Origin: Megascapheus bottae
Lineage: Eukaryota > Chordata > Mammalia > Rodentia > Geomyidae
DNA: 64,000 nucleotides
NCBI GenBank assembly: GCA_024803745.1
Contig: JANJXV010000004.1
Span: 44,270,858-44,334,857 of the forward strand
Direction: 5' to 3'
Position 1 is the first letter of the stretch; each line of letters starts with the position of its first letter. A program made the translations under genes and the position numbers. Below, in pieces: positions 1 through 13,588 of this stretch. Under the pieces are notes generated by a model. The model was not told the origin of the DNA. It did no database searches and was given only the letters and a program-made list of their open reading frames with translations.

Positions 1-2452
1 CAAGGCACTGTCCAGTAAGCTTTATGCCTCACTATAGAAAAATAGACAATAAATCTGTAGCTTCTTCACTGGCAAGTTTATTAGAAATTCCCTCTAATAC
101 TATAAAATATACAGCAGGATGCAATGAACTCTAATTGTTATGTTGACCTTTCCATGGTTTTAGTTCTTAAAATTCTGAAAGGAGGGCGTTCAGTTGAGTG
201 GTCTCATAGTCCAGCCCATGTGCTTGCTAAAAACCAGTTAATCTTCTATATTGAACCAGAACAAGTAACTGGAGGGCAAGAAACAGGATCAATGGCTTAT
301 CTTGGAGAGTTGCACCTTTTTCAGGCCCTGTCCCTCTTGAGAAGGTCTAACATGTTTGACCATATTCAAGTGAGAGCCAGAAGCAGGACAGGGTAATTCT
401 TATTGGTATATCATGAATGTATATTGAATCTCTCAGAATGCTTTAAAAAAAAAAAAGCTCAGTCTCATAAATAATTGATCATTTTCACCTTATTAGAATG
501 TATGATTATAAACAAATAGCCTTTGGCATTCTGGAATTTATAAATTCTGAATAGTTTCTTTGTCTAGAAAGAAAGTAAAAGAATTAAAACTATTTTACAC
601 TAAGCCAGATGCTTTATTTAATTGGTCATGCTACCCAAACAAGAAGACTAATAGCAAAAAATGCAGAAAGGGAAGAAGAAGGCAATAGGAAAATAGGCAT
701 TCTATTTCAATTTAGCATAGGAAAGTACACCTCTTCTCAACGACAAAGATGAGGAGTAAGATTTCTCTTTGTCTTCCTTTATTTAGTGTAGTGATTAATA
801 GATGTTTAATATATCAGGATTTTTTACTTTTCATGTTATGCTTTGTTCAAATAATCAAGAGTCTTCAAAGCCTAACAGCGGAAATCAGTGTTTTATATAA
901 AATTCTAAAATATGCAGTTTTAGAAAGAACATGTAGAGAAACAAAAAGGGAAAAATTATTTCTCACAAAATATCATGTACATGTGAAAAATAGGTGCTTA
1001 AAAAACATGAAAGAACAGACTCAAGGCACATGGAATCAAAGGCCCTACAACATTTAATTGCATAGCATCCTTGGGGAATCTATCCAACAGATATTTTAGA
1101 AAAAAAAGGTCACATCTGTATTGCCCTAGTGATTGGATAGTTACCAATAACATATTTTGAATGTATCACATCCAACACTGTGGAAACCTATCCTTATTAA
1201 ACTAAGTTAACACTATCAATTTAAAGTCTACTTCTAACAGTTCAAATACAGTTTTGGCCATCTAATACGTTTGCAAGTCTTAAATGGTTCCACATTTCTC
1301 TAAACCATAATAAGAGCATAACATGAATATTTAAGCAGCTTTGCTTTGATTTAAATATATTTGCTCAGGATATGCTTGGCAGTCACCCAAAATGTAGTGT
1401 AATACCCTCAAAAGCTGGCAATTCCAAACTCATTTAAGAAAGCAGATAATATGGGCTGGCAGCATTAAAGCAAATAAAGTCAATTAATTTTTTTTCTTAA
1501 TTTGTTTCTTCTAGCTTGAAATTGCCAAAGCTAGATAAATCTGATGATGAATTTTAAAAAGGAAATTACTGGGAAGGAAACAGAAACATAAAAAAGAAAA
1601 AAAGTAAAGCTGCTATTTCTTATTCTCATCTTAATAGAAGGTTACAGTTGAATAACAGCATTATCTATTGGATGGCACTGACATGTAGGGAGAAATATCT
1701 ATTTTGAAAACATTAATATGTAGAAAATCAATACATCACTTTCACAAGCCATAGCCTAAAATGCATGTGAGAGTTGTTTTTGAGCACAATCATGTGATAG
1801 AAAAATACATTTTATAGTAAATGAAAGATGTAAGTTTACTGCATAAAAGAAAGCTGCCATTTTCTTTTATTGACACTAATCACATAGCTTGAATATTGAT
1901 CACTTGAAGATTGAGACTACTAAAACCTGAAATATTTCGATAGACCACCCTCAGCAATCTGTATCTCTTCAACGCATTTTAGTTTATTTTGGGGCTATAA
2001 AGTCTTTCTTTGAAGATAGGATGGGCAAGCAATAAAGAAACATATTGAAATGGAATTCTAACTTGCTTTCCAATAAAAACACTGTTTGCATTATTTAGGT
2101 TTTGCTGGAAGGCATTTCAGTTTTTGATGCCGAAAACTGCCTTAAGTGTTAGGCAAACATATCTTTCATACTATCATAACCACCTTTTTAGAGGGAAAAA
2201 ATAACCCTCACAATGTCAAGTATTTTTTGAGGAACTTAAAGGCAATGTCTTATTTTATCCTTTGAGAACAGCAGCTCTCATTCTTGTCCATATTTAGAAA
2301 GCATTGGAAAAAAAAAGAAAACTCCTTGAGCATAGACTTAGATCAATTGAATAACAATGTCTATGAGTAAAACCTTAGCCATTGTCCAAGTTTCAAACTT
2401 CCCCAGGTATATCTGTATGTGGCCAATCTTGAGACTCATTAGTAAAAAAATT
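1..2452. other. intron, no recognisable feature
   Basis: AT-rich, with short A runs. No repeat family or exon that I can name. Confidence 0.6.
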
Positions 2453-2640
2453 TTTGCCAGTCCTGTGCTTGAGCTCAGGGCTTGAGCACTGTCCTTGGAC
2501 TTTCTCAAGGCTAGAGCTCTACCACTTCAGCCTCAGCACCACTTTCAGCTTTTTTATATGTATATGGTACCAGGGAATAGAACCCAGGTTTTTGTGCATG
2601 CTAAACAAGCACTCTATTGCTAGGCCAAACTCCCAGCCTC
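2453..2640 (-). mobile_element. ID-type two-part SINE
   Basis: Antisense copy running from the reversed tail (TTTTTGCCAGTCCTG) to the reversed A box (CTATTGCTAGGCCAAACTCCCAG), moderately diverged. Confidence 0.87.
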
Positions 2641-3314
2641 TCGCTCATAAAATTTTTATCCGTTATTATTAGGATTTGCACTATTGTCAAATATAGGATA
2701 ATAGTCTTTAGTTAAGTCAGGCCACAATACTCTGTTGATTATTCATAGCATAGATATTTTCCTTGAAGGAAGTACTCAACGTATCTATATATCCATACAT
2801 TCTGCAGGCAACATTCAAAATGCCATTTTAGCCTTTTGTCGCTTTCATAAGAAATATACCAACATGTATGAGCTCAGTAATAGAAGGATATTGAATACAT
2901 CCATACCATAATTAGAAATGAATAAAATATTATCTACTCCATCTTCATGCAAAAGCACTTATTGCTATGTTATTAGAAAATAGCATTAATTATATATTAA
3001 TGAATACTTTATTTATACTATAATATCTTAATGTCTCAATGTTATTTATCAACAAAGATAAAACATCATAAAACAAAAATAAATCATATAAAAATCAAAG
3101 TTCTAACTTTCATTAAGTGTGGTAAACAAGAAACTGAGCATTTGAAAGGAACATGCTCTAGTTAGTCCATTAACATATACTGTAACATCTTCTTAAAATA
3201 AGACCAGGAAAGAACTGGTAACCCTCCTCATTATGGGTGTGAAATGAAGTCTGAATGGTGCCTGCATAGTTAAACCTGGGGTTCAAACAATGCATCTAAA
3301 ATAAATGAACGTTC

Positions 3315-3545
3315 AAGCTTGCCACTGATGGCTCACACCTGTAATTCTAGTTACTGAAGAGGCTGAGGTCTGAGGATTATGGTTCAAAGCTCGGCTGGGC
3401 ACAAAACTCCATGAAACACTTATCTCTAATTAACCACCAGAAAACTGTAAGTGGCACTGTGGCTCAAGTTATAGAACTGTAGCTTTGAGCTGATGAGCTT
3501 AGGGACAGCACCCAGGTCTAGAGTTCAAGCCCCTTGAACAACAAA
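3315..3545 (+). mobile_element. composite 7SL/tRNA-like SINE
   Basis: It starts with the B1/7SL-like GGCTCACACCTGTAATTC block, passes through the family's CTCTAATTAACCACCAGAAAA link, and ends with the tRNA-like GTGGCTCAAGTTATAGAAC and GAGTTCAAGCCCC. A GGA-rich tail follows. Confidence 0.87.
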
Positions 3546-3610
3546 GAAGAAGGAGGAGGAAGAGGAGGAGGAGGAGGAGGGGGAGGAGGAGGAGGAGGAG
3601 GAGGTGGTGG
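3541..3610 (+). repeat. (GGA)n purine tract, SINE tail
   Basis: AAG/GGA triplets directly follow the SINE end, so the tract probably grew from the SINE's A-rich tail. Confidence 0.9.
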
Positions 3611-6600
3611 TTTTTCAGAGATTGGTACAAAGTGGTGAGATTATTTGAAGAATAGAAGATATAAATGATGATGTGAGCCAAGCGAGTCAGTTTTCACCAA
3701 TGAGATCATAATCAAAAGACCTGAAAGCCACCTTAAGGAGGCGTAGGCAGGATCTTCTAATCTAACCCTGAACAGACTAAAGCTCTGATGCCTTATGTGT
3801 CACCATCGTACCAGTAAAGACTGGCAGACTAAATGTAAAAATAGCTCTCAGTAATCTTACTTCAGTTCCTTCTCCTGCCATTCTTCCTCCTTTACCCCTT
3901 TCCTTCTTTTCTATTTTTTAACTCCTTTCCTAGTTTTCTTTTCATTTCACTTTTGCTACAAGAAGGATAAGGAAGGCCACACTATGGTAGGCACATTAAA
4001 CAGCATGAGGGAATGTTGACTTAAATCACCTAAGCCAAGAGTAGTTCTTGCTATACTTCAGAAGACCTCATACTTAATAGGAAAATGTTTTCTCATGTAT
4101 ACATCAAATCTTCAGACAGTTGGCTACTGGATTATAACTTCTGAAGCCAATCCTGAAAATGCTCCTGGCCTAGAACCACACTGATATAGACGTCAGCCTC
4201 CCTAATTTCTTACATGTTAATGAATCTCAATATGCCGCATTTGCTGAACATACCACCTAAAGCCAATGTTTCCATATATGTTGCCTCATTTTAATGTTTC
4301 ACTTCCCAATTTCTTTAAAGTTGAAACAGAATGTCTCTTATTAGTTTTTATACTCTCTAAATCTGGTTATTACTAGAGCTACAAATGTTCAGGCTTTTGG
4401 GCAGGAGATTTGTAATTTCCAAGATTTCTCTTGCTAATTAGAAGCCCACAAACCAATGGCCATCAGAAAAAAATGTATACATTTCTTGAATTTCAGGATA
4501 GCTCTCAAGAGACTTACTAATATTCTAGAGTTTTCAAGTCACAGAACAGTACACTTACAAAAATAATTTTTCTAGAAAAACAGTAAAGAAAATTAGTACT
4601 CTAGGATGAAGTCATGATGTTCAATTTAATTCAACTTTTCCCAATTTGGTAAATATTTCCATTTCCCAGTTTTATCCTCAAAGGTATGCATTCTCTGTAG
4701 AATTATCATTCTCAAATATATATATACTGTATACATATGCAGTATACTAAAAATATACCAATAAGAATTCTTCAAGAGAAAAATATGAAAGCACTGATGT
4801 ATCCAACCTCTTTAAAATAATATAGACTAATGTTCATCCTAATTAGCACTTGCTGGGATTTATGTCTTAACTAACATACATATAGCAACAACAACAAAAA
4901 TGCTCCAAAGTACATAATATCATCAATAGAAGTATTCAGCATGGCTCCTAGAAGGACATTTATCCATGAAAATTATAGTAGAGGAAACTTGAGAAATGAA
5001 ACATATAGCAGCTAAGTTCTTCCTAATGCATCTTAACAAGTAGAGAAATCTATAGGCCACTAAAGATCAGTAAAAATAGTATTTCCATATTTTTTGAAAA
5101 TATCCTAAAATGTTACATAACCAATAGCTTAGAATGATATATGACCTACCTTCCCAGATTATTTGTAATGAAAATTCCTGAAACATTATTCCAAGGACAT
5201 AAAGAAAGCAAACACAAACCTGCCTCATCATTCTCCACTGGACTTTAAGAATTATTGGGTCTGATTATATCAAATGGTTGGGCAGAAATCAAATGTATAA
5301 TTTAAAGTCCACATTGAGAATTTTGGTTAATTGAAAACCTACTTGTAAACTTCTAGGCCCTTATGCAAATAATTTCCCTGTAAGGGTCCAAGATCCTGGG
5401 TCTCCACTTGCCTTCTCACTGTGATGACAAAACAAGGTTTTAGGTGCCTGCTGTTATTAAGGGAAATGGTAATACTCCTCAGATGTATTGGAAGACGAAA
5501 AAGAAGCATGATGGTATATGCACTAAGTCCTTTTCACAGTCAACAAGTTATAATCAAAAGCAAAGCTAAATAGTGATTGAAATGCCTCTGATCAGGCAGA
5601 AGAGGCATGTCTGCAATTTTTCTCTCTGAAATATTTTTAAAAGCCATGTGTGAACTGTTTTGACACGTAATACAATTGTCCTTCAAGGTGCAAGACTTTA
5701 AGGGACATTTTGAAAATACATAGTTTGAATGAAGTTATTTTTCTAAAGAGTTGACAAGAAAATAGATCTATCAATCTATTTTCCTTGCTAAGGGCTCATT
5801 CAAAAATATGATTTACCACAAGAAGCTGATTATCTGATGTGATTAAGCTATTTTGTAAGATGTTATCTTTTGCTACCAAAGGCATAGAATTTCTAGTACT
5901 TTAAAAAGGAATGCATTATCACTAAATAGAAACACCAGAACACTGTGATTTTATTCTGTGTATTAAATTTACTTTCCTTATAATAAAGTACAATGGTAAA
6001 TTTTATAAATAAAGAGAACCTAAATTCACATAAGTCATATGAATAATTCCAGAAACTTTTGCTATCGGGAATATGTTTCTAAATTTGAAAAATGCCCCTC
6101 AATTTAATTGTGTTCAACATAATTGGTTTATTTATCCAACTCAATAAAAAGCATTGAACTAACCACTATCAAGATTAACTGGACCACAGAGTCTTACAGT
6201 CAGGATTATCCCAGATAAAAATATCAAGTCATCAAAGCCAACAAGAATTTTCTGAAGTGCCTAGTAAAGAGAGGTCAAAAAGAAGGAAATAGTATTTGAG
6301 CTAAATCTTCAGTTTGCAGGAGGGTATCACAGACAGACATCAGAATGAATGAAACACTAAGTTTGTAAAGTGTGAGATGTATTTACAGAATGAGAAGAAT
6401 ATGAAGGTCTTCACCATGTTACCTCAGTAAGTCCTCACAAGGTTTATTAATGTAAGCACGGCAAAGATTTCAATGTTAGTCATAGGTGAGGACTCATATA
6501 GAAATAGCTTCTATGTGTGTGAGTGACAGGAAAAATCCTGGGATCCTACAATTTATAGAAGTGTCTTATCACCCCAACAGTGAATGCATGAACTAGAGGT

Positions 6601-8334
6601 GAAAAAAAATAGCTGTGACTTAACTCCCTCAAAATTGCAAGCGTGTACTTCCAAGTTAGTTAGGGAGCAGTCATTTGGGTCCATAGCTCATGTCAATTAA
6701 ATTTGTTGGCCCATTACAAAACAAAAGGACACAAGAGAATAGCTTGAGCTGTGGAAGGATGAAAGGAAATTGGTAAGAGATCAAAGGGACAATAGATTCT
6801 AAAGAGGTTGAATGTACACTTTTGAAATGTCAGTCCCCAGAGTAGAAGCTGAACATTTAAACAGATGAAGTAAGATGCAGAGGACATATGAGAAGGACAG
6901 AATGACTCAGGGGAGGAAATAAATGAAGAGTTCATTACGAGAGCAAGGGGAAGATGCGGCATAAGAACTCTTATAAATAGAACGTGTTCAAGTAATGATA
7001 GTGTAATCAGAATGACAGGAAGTTCAGACTGAACAGAACCAAATGTCAGTAGGTTTTAGTAGGCAAAACCATTGGGAGATGTGAATTACCCCAGTTTGAG
7101 GACATGGTTTCTAGATAGATGGTAAGACAAAATCACTGAAGTTACCAAAGAAGCTACCAAAGAAGAGAATAGTTGTTCACACTGGCTCAGGATGTTGGGG
7201 CATCCCATATGAATAAGGATACCAACTTGAAAAGAAGTTGGCAAGGCAAAGTTCACTTCTGTAGAAGGGTGCAACATCAGTCAAAACTCCCTAATACAGC
7301 AGGCCCTGCATCTCAATTCAAAATGGCTGACTCCAGGTTCACCATCTACTCATGACTGTCTACTTTGAAAAGGATAATATAGCTTAATTGCTCACACCTT
7401 CTATTTTCTTTACCTGCTGATATTGTCTTAGCAGAATGATCAGTAAGAGCCCAGCCACCATGCCAAAGCAAGAACTTTTAAGCAACCCAGTTTAAGGAGC
7501 AAATTGAGCATACCTCTCATTTCCAGAATTATCAAGGAGAAGCAAGCAGCATGTGCAGGAGAGGAATTTTGGAGAGTCCTGAAATTTGATGTTATTTAAC
7601 AAGAAAAGGGACAGAGTAGGCAAGTATAAGAAAATGATACAATATGGTGACAAACAGAGAAGACTCTGTCGAAAAAAAGGCACAGAAAGTAAATAAATAA
7701 AAGCTCACAGTTCAGAAATGAGACAAAAATAGAAAGAGACAACAAGGAAATTAATAGAAAGGTCTCTGGTACCATCCACCATGTGGAGCAAATATATCTT
7801 GTGTTTCAATCTGAAAAAAAAAAGCATAGATTTTCCAATAAGAAGATCTACAATTCTCATACTGGGAACCGTTGATTAGTCAATGAAGTATATGCTTGTA
7901 TTACAAAATGGAATTAAGGTGGACTTCACATGAAAACCAGTGGAGAACCAATGGTTCCTGTCCATACTCCTACTTGAGAAGAAAGCCAAGCTCCAGAGGA
8001 CTGTGATCCAAAACCAATACAGAAAAGTTCATTTTGCCAAAATAAACTCAGCATTGATTAACAGCAGAATACCAGTCAAGCAAGGGAAAGGCCATGAGGT
8101 CAAGCCTCCGTTATACAAAAGATTTTCTTTTTAAAAGGAAGAGAAAGTGAGACAAGTCAAGACCTAAGGAACAAAAGACGCATGGTATCCTTAATATGTG
8201 GCTATAAATCCAAACAGTGCAAGAGCGAAGACTCAATATCTGCATACCCAATGCTATGGACATGGTAACGGAAATATAAACATAACTATGTAGACATAAA
8301 AACCTATGACTCTATAGACATAATGTCTTATTTC
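3611..8334. other. intron, no clear feature
   Basis: AT-rich. Text around 6240-7100 has the flavour of old LINE-derived sequence but is too diverged to name. Confidence 0.5.
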
Positions 8335-8508
8335 ATAAATTAATATGTTTCTATGACATACAAACCCTTAGCCTAATTTTGATTAAGTTCTAAATACTAA
8401 GTCCCACTGATTGTAAATAGAGATTCCCTTCTTGAACATTTGTTTGTTAAACTTGTCATTTAAAATATTATGTAAAAATCAACGTTAATAAATTCTTTAA
8501 TAAAAAAA
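8335..8508 (+). repeat. unclassified interspersed repeat, copy 1
   Basis: It matches copies at 14.8 kb and 43.1 kb over about 145 bases. Shared blocks are AAACCCT(C/T)AGC, GATTCCCTTCTTGAA and GTTAATAAATTCTTTAATAAAA. The end is A-rich, like a retroposed sequence. I do not recognise the family. The 5' limit is uncertain. Confidence 0.75.
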
Positions 8509-8515
8509 GGAAGAG

Positions 8516-8712
8516 AGGGCTGAGAGTTTGGCCTAATGGTAGAGTGCTTGCCTACCATGCACGAAGACCCGGGTTCGATTCCTCGGTACCACATACATAG
8601 AAAAAAGCCAGAAATGGTGCTGAGGCTCAAGTGGTAGAGCTCTAACCTTGAGAAAATCCAAGGACAGTGCTCAGACCCTGAGCACAAGCCCACGACTGGC
8701 AAAAAAAAAAAA
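8516..8712 (+). mobile_element. ID-type two-part SINE
   Basis: It has a clear A box (AATGGTAGAGTGCTTGCC) and B box (GGTTCGATTCC), a second tRNA-like half and a 12-base A tail. It is inserted right after the unclassified repeat ending at 8508. Confidence 0.92.
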
Positions 8713-9694
8713 TAGTGAAGAGTAAAAGAGAAAACTAGAATCCAACAGTCCCTATAGACTAGTAAACTATGATTTTTGTCACAATTCAGAAACCTTAACA
8801 TATTTTCTAAGCAACATTTTACAAATTATGTATTTATATAGCAAAGGCTTGTGGATGAGCCATTTTCAAAAATTTAATATAAACTTTAAAAATTTCTAAA
8901 ACATAAAAGAAGTAACTATAAGAACACCTACAAATACAACTCCATCTAGACTTTACCTCAGCACATAAAAACATTCTTATTTGAGAAATGAGTAATTTAG
9001 GAATATATACAATTTTAGACTGAGATACAGAAAATTACATTTTCAGTAAGAATATGTTTGGATAGTATCATATTTGCAGGATGAGGAATAAAAAGGAAAT
9101 AAAAAACTATTAAATAATAGCTTTGTTATCATGGATTAGTACATGTATATCATAAAACAATCTACCTTACTACACGATCCAGTAATAATTTCCATTGACA
9201 CATAGCAATGATTAACACCTTCAAAATGATTTTTTTAGGATAAAAAAAATCATTTCATTGAGTCTAAAATTAACTTCCCCACTTCAGCTTTCTTCTTGTC
9301 TCAGAACATATGGCAGAACAAAATTGAATTCCCTTATTAAAATTCAAAAACACATATCCATTTATTTGCCCTGAGGAATAATCACAATACAACTACATAA
9401 TTTATTTAGATGTCTAATATATTCTGCTTTTTAATATCAATCACTAGATGTTTTGGTGCTTTCCTATGTGGTAGTATTTTTTATGTAAATTGAAATTAAA
9501 TTACTTATTTTTAAAATACATATTTTGTATAGTAACTGACATTTTTTCTTTATTTTCTCTCAAGAGATCTGCTTGATACTTGAAAAGAAAAGCAATATTC
9601 TGGTATTCACTTTTCACCTGTACATAGGATGTTATTTACATCTCTTGTTCCCTAAGTATGTATGTTTCTCTTATCCTGGATATTTTATTTTATT

Positions 9695-9990
9695 TTGTTT
9701 GGGGCCTGGGAGAGGTGACATTGTGAGCTTGAATTCATGGTCTGGGCACTGTCTGAGCTTTTCAGCCCAAGGCTAATCCTCTCCTCCAGCCATTAGAGTG
9801 CTTGTTTGTGGGGGTTGGAGGGGGGAAGAGCAAGTTAAGTAATGAGACTATGTCTATGTGTCCATGTGTGAGACTAATTGGAGACTAGAGTCTCACAGGC
9901 TTTCCTGCCTGGGCTATCTTTGAACTTCAGTCCTCAGATCTCAGCCTCCTGAGTAACCAGCATTACTAGTGTAAACACTAGCACCTGGCT
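9695..9990 (-). mobile_element. composite 7SL/tRNA-like SINE, interrupted
   Basis: Antisense copy. The tRNA-like part lies at 9700-9790 and the 7SL-like part (reversed CTCAGATCTCAGCCTCCTGAGTA) lies at 9890-9990. A G-rich unrelated stretch of about 85 bases separates them. Confidence 0.75.
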
Positions 9991-11569
9991 TAGAATTTTT
10001 TCTTGAAGATTGCTTTTTTACTTCAGAAATTTAAAAATAAGAATCAGCCAACTTTAAGGTGATAGCTCTGTGATCTGCTCTATGACACTGAGATGCAATG
10101 TGACTCATTGTATTTTTTTACATGATAAAATGCAAACAAAGAGAGCAGAAAGAAAAAGCAAGCGTATTCATGTTTAATTCTGTACAAATATTATAGAAAA
10201 TAAAGACAGAGATTCAGACATCTGTGCTGTTTCTTTACTGGCTCATGAGATACAATAATTGCAATAGTAACACATGTCACCTCTATGCAGTGCTAAAAGG
10301 ATTTGGGTCTTCAATGCAGACAATCACATTTGGGGGTCAATGCAGGGTGAATGTCTTGGGATGGGAGATGCAGATAAACTTTGAGCTGCTCTATATGATA
10401 AAAATCAACAGAAGAATGAATGTGTCAACCTGTTCCAGAGCCCAGATGAAATCCAATCATTCATTTCAGTTATTCCTTAGTTGCAAAGACCTAGAGTAGT
10501 AGAGCATTCACGAATGTGGATCTTATCCTAAAAGTACAAAGATGTGCAGCTATCAGTCCCCGCACCCTGTCCAGTTACTTTCTACTGGGCACAATAATCT
10601 TCTTCAAATGATTTTCCTTCAAAGCTCACTGATCTTAGAATTGGTTGATTACAGGATTGACTGTGCAAGCATTTGTCCTAGGGTTCTGTGGATCCAAACC
10701 ATTGGATAAAAAAATAGAGTCAAGTGTCTCAGCAGGATTATCTTAATTACTGACTAACAATGCACTGACCTAAATTACAAGTTAGTTCATTTCTCCGCAA
10801 AATCCAGTATTTCCCTGCAGATTTTTATAGCTATTCACCGACCCTTACCAAATAAAATCAGTTCGTGCTTTGTTTCAGACCTAATTCCATTGAATTTTTC
10901 TCTGTTTACCTTGATGACTTCGAGCATTATTCTAATTCTTGTCCAAGTATGTTTCATGAAAATATAGTTTCACTTGAATATTTCATTTCTTTTCTGTGAC
11001 TGCGTGTGTCTTAAAGTATATGTTTCCTAGAATTTATTTCTTCTATTGGAACCTGATGGCATTGATCTAATAAACATTTTCATTAAACATTAAAGTTTGC
11101 TGTGACTGTATTATTTTTTTTCTCCAGATGGCTCAGTATTTGAAAAGATCTATGTTCCATTCAGGGGTTACATATAAACATTTATTTTTAAATCTAATAG
11201 TAGAAATAGTCACAGGATGTATTACTCTTTATCATTTTCAATAGCTCAATAAAATTCATCTAAAGAATTAAAGACTTGTGCCACTTCAAAACAAATCATT
11301 CTGGTCAATTATATCATTTTGTGAAAACATTTCATTTTACTAAGCTCAAAACATGAAGAAATCAACAGCAATAACAAATAGAAATCTTCTCTGAACTAAC
11401 TAGATCCTTATCTACTTCTAGAGCCACAAGGATCACTAACATTAGAATGAAAAGAAGCTTCTTGTATATATCACACATTTGTCACTTAACCAAATCATAT
11501 CCAGTTAAAAACAGAACAATACGAGGACTCTAGGTCCTTTCATTTTTAACTGAAAATGCTTTGATAGGA
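9991..11569. other. intron, no recognisable feature
   Basis: AT-rich single-copy-looking sequence. Confidence 0.55.
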
Positions 11570-12198
11570 AATGGGTACTTGCAAGGAAGGAGGGGGTCAA
11601 GAAGAGAGGACTAGAAGAATGAACAGTAGATATTTGTAGAATGCAGGCAAGCATGCATTGAATATGCCAAAGAATCGAGAAAAATAAGGGGAAGGGTGGG
11701 CTGACAGAAGGGTGAAGCTGTTGAAAGCATAACAAAGATCAAGATGTAGTATATACATAAATTGCTTTGTTAAATGGCAAATATCCAATGCACTCCCTAA
11801 AAATTAAGGAAAGTGAGGGAAGGGATGAAGTGGGAGAGGCGGATGTGAAAGTGAAAAGGGGAGACATTGATAAAAAAGGTACTATATTCATAAACTGCTC
11901 TGTTGGATGGCAATTCCTTTGCACTGCTACCTAAAGAAAATTAAAACATGTTAAAAGAATAAACAAAAGAAAGAAGACCCGGAAAAGGTTAGATTATGTG
12001 AAGTAAGTCCGGCCCAGACTGACAGAGTTTTCATATTTTTTTCATATGTGGAAGCTAGAATTGATCTATACTAAATATCTTGGATGGTATGCAAGTGTAC
12101 CCAAATGTATTAATAGAAATAAGGCAAATTCAGGAAAGAACTCAGCATTCTAAGTCTTTAGAAAGTTCAATTCATATTTCCACAAAATGAACAAAATA
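11570..12198 (+). mobile_element. older LINE-1 3' end(s), interrupted
   Basis: Diverged L1 3' sequence. Two successive blocks (about 11690-11805 and 11806-11945) each carry the motif 'CATAAA(T/C)TGC...TTG(T/G)...GGCAA', so the terminal part occurs twice. A TCATATGTGGAAGCTAG block at about 12040 is typical of L1 just after ORF2. This copy continues after the inserted L1, at 13493-13570 and perhaps at 14120-14290. Confidence 0.65.
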
Positions 12199-12213
12199 AA
12201 AACTAGGAAACAG

Positions 12214-13477
12214 ATCACAACAAATCAGAGAAAGGCTGGATAAGTGGGACTGCATTAAACTGCAGAGCTTTTGTATGGCAAAGGACATAGCTAGTAAACT
12301 AATCAGGAAGCCTACAGAGTGGGAGAAGATCTTCACCAACCAAACAAGGGACAAAGGGCTCATATCTAAAATATATCAACAACTCAAAAAATTGAATCAC
12401 TCCAAAACAAACCTCCAAAGTAACAACCATCCCATTAAAAAATGGGCCAAAGACTTAAAGAGAGTCTTCTCTGAAGAAGAAACAAAAATGGCCTATAGAC
12501 ACATGAAGAAATGCTCAACATCTCTGGTCATAAAAGAAATGCAAATCAAAACAACTCTAAGATTCCACCTCACTCCAGCTAGAATGGCCAGGATCAGGAA
12601 AACGAATGACAACAGATGCTGGAGGGGATGTGGCCAGGAGGGATCACTACTACACTGTTGGTGGGAGTGCAAACTCGTCCAACCACTATGGAAAGCAGTG
12701 TGGCAGTGCCTCAAAAGGCTAAACATAGAACTCCCCTATGACCCAGCAATTCCACTACTTGGCATTTACCCAACCATCCAGAAACAAGGACATACTAAAC
12801 CCACTAGCTCAACAATGTTCATTGCAGCACTATTCACCATAGCAAAGATATGGAACCAACCTAGATGTCCCTCAGTTGATGAGTGGATCAACAAGTTGTG
12901 GTATTTGTACACAATGGAATTCTATGCTGCTGTCAGAAAGAATGACATCGCCCCATTTGTTAGGAAATGGAAAGACTTAGAAAAAAATCATATTAAGTGA
13001 AGTAAGCCAGACTCAAAGGAACTTAGGCTCAATGGTTTCCCTCATTCGTCATAATCAGTAGAAACCTTGGGCTCTACTAGCAGAGATTTGCAATAGAGCA
13101 AAATCTTGATACATAAGGACATATAATGTGAAGCTAATTAAAAGGACCTCCAGGATAGTGAAACAAAAGCCATATAATGAATGATTGTTGTCCTTAATGT
13201 ACTATGTTGTCTCTCATCTCCTTTGCTGTCCCTTGTTATCTCATATTGGTATAGTATCTCACTTTGTTATCTAATATATTGAATTTATTTGTATTTGGAT
13301 ATTTGAAATTTGATAGGGAAGGGGGGAAAACCAAGATGGGTGGGGGGCGTGGGGGGGGAGGGAAATGGGTACCAAGACATGTGAAAGGGTATCAATGTAT
13401 GTGAATTAACGCACCTTCTATCTGGCAAATATCATGTAACCCTTTTACTAATTACAATTAAAAAAAAGAATAAAAAA
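12214..13477 (+). mobile_element. 5'-truncated LINE-1 insertion with target-site duplication
   Basis: A LINE-1 copy is cut off at its 5' end within ORF2 and ends in a 3' UTR followed by an A-rich tail. The 15-base target duplication AAAACTAGGAAACAG is present at both sides (12199-12213 and 13478-13492) without mismatch, so the insertion is clean and fairly recent. Its 3' UTR includes a G-rich block (about 13320-13365) and ends with ATTACAATTA plus A's. It sits in the same orientation inside an older L1. Confidence 0.9.
12215..13000 (+). CDS. LINE-1 ORF2 C-terminal fragment (open, 5'-truncated)
   Basis: This is the last 261 codons of a LINE-1 ORF2 protein, open from the truncation point to a TGA at 12998-13000. 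ORF2p is the endonuclease/reverse transcriptase of LINE-1. This piece covers only the region after the catalytic domains. Recognisable blocks are [44 protein letters not shown], then the Cys-rich [17 protein letters not shown] with the zinc-knuckle-like CxxC...HxxxxC pattern, then [14 protein letters not shown] and [13 protein letters not shown]. No frameshift or stop occurs within it, unlike the older L1 pieces nearby, which points to a young copy. It cannot encode an active enzyme and has no promoter of its own. Confidence 0.92.
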   Translation, partial: SQQIRERLDKWDCIKLQSFCMAKDIASKLIRKPTEWEKIFTNQTRDKGLISKIYQQLKKLNHSKTNLQSNNHPIKKWAKDLKRVFSEEETKMAYRHMKKCSTSLVIKEMQIKTTLRFHLTPARMARIRKTNDNRCWRGCGQEGSLLHCWWECKLVQPLWKAVWQCLKRLNIELPYDPAIPLLGIYPTIQKQGHTKPTSSTMFIAALFTIAKIWNQPRCPSVDEWINKLWYLYTMEFYAAVRKNDIAPFVRKWKDLEKNHIK

Positions 13478-13492
13478 AAAACTAGGAAACAG

Positions 13493-13570
13493 GTACCAAA
13501 AAGATAGGTGGGGTTAAAGGGAAGGGGTATAAACAAATGACAAGAAGAAAATGGGAAGAATATTCACTAT
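13493..13570 (+). mobile_element. continuation of the older LINE-1 after the insertion
   Basis: GTACCAAAAAGATAGG followed by GGTTAAAGGG continues L1 3' UTR sequence on the far side of the inner insertion. Confidence 0.55.
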
Positions 13571-13588
13571 ATATATATGTGTGTGTAT

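Noticed and set aside
8530..8585. tRNA-gene-like A and B boxes in ID-type SINEs (also at 21.1, 34.9 and 59.7 kb)
   Set aside because: The boxes belong to tRNA-derived SINEs. The cloverleaf is not maintained and a second SINE half with an A tail follows.
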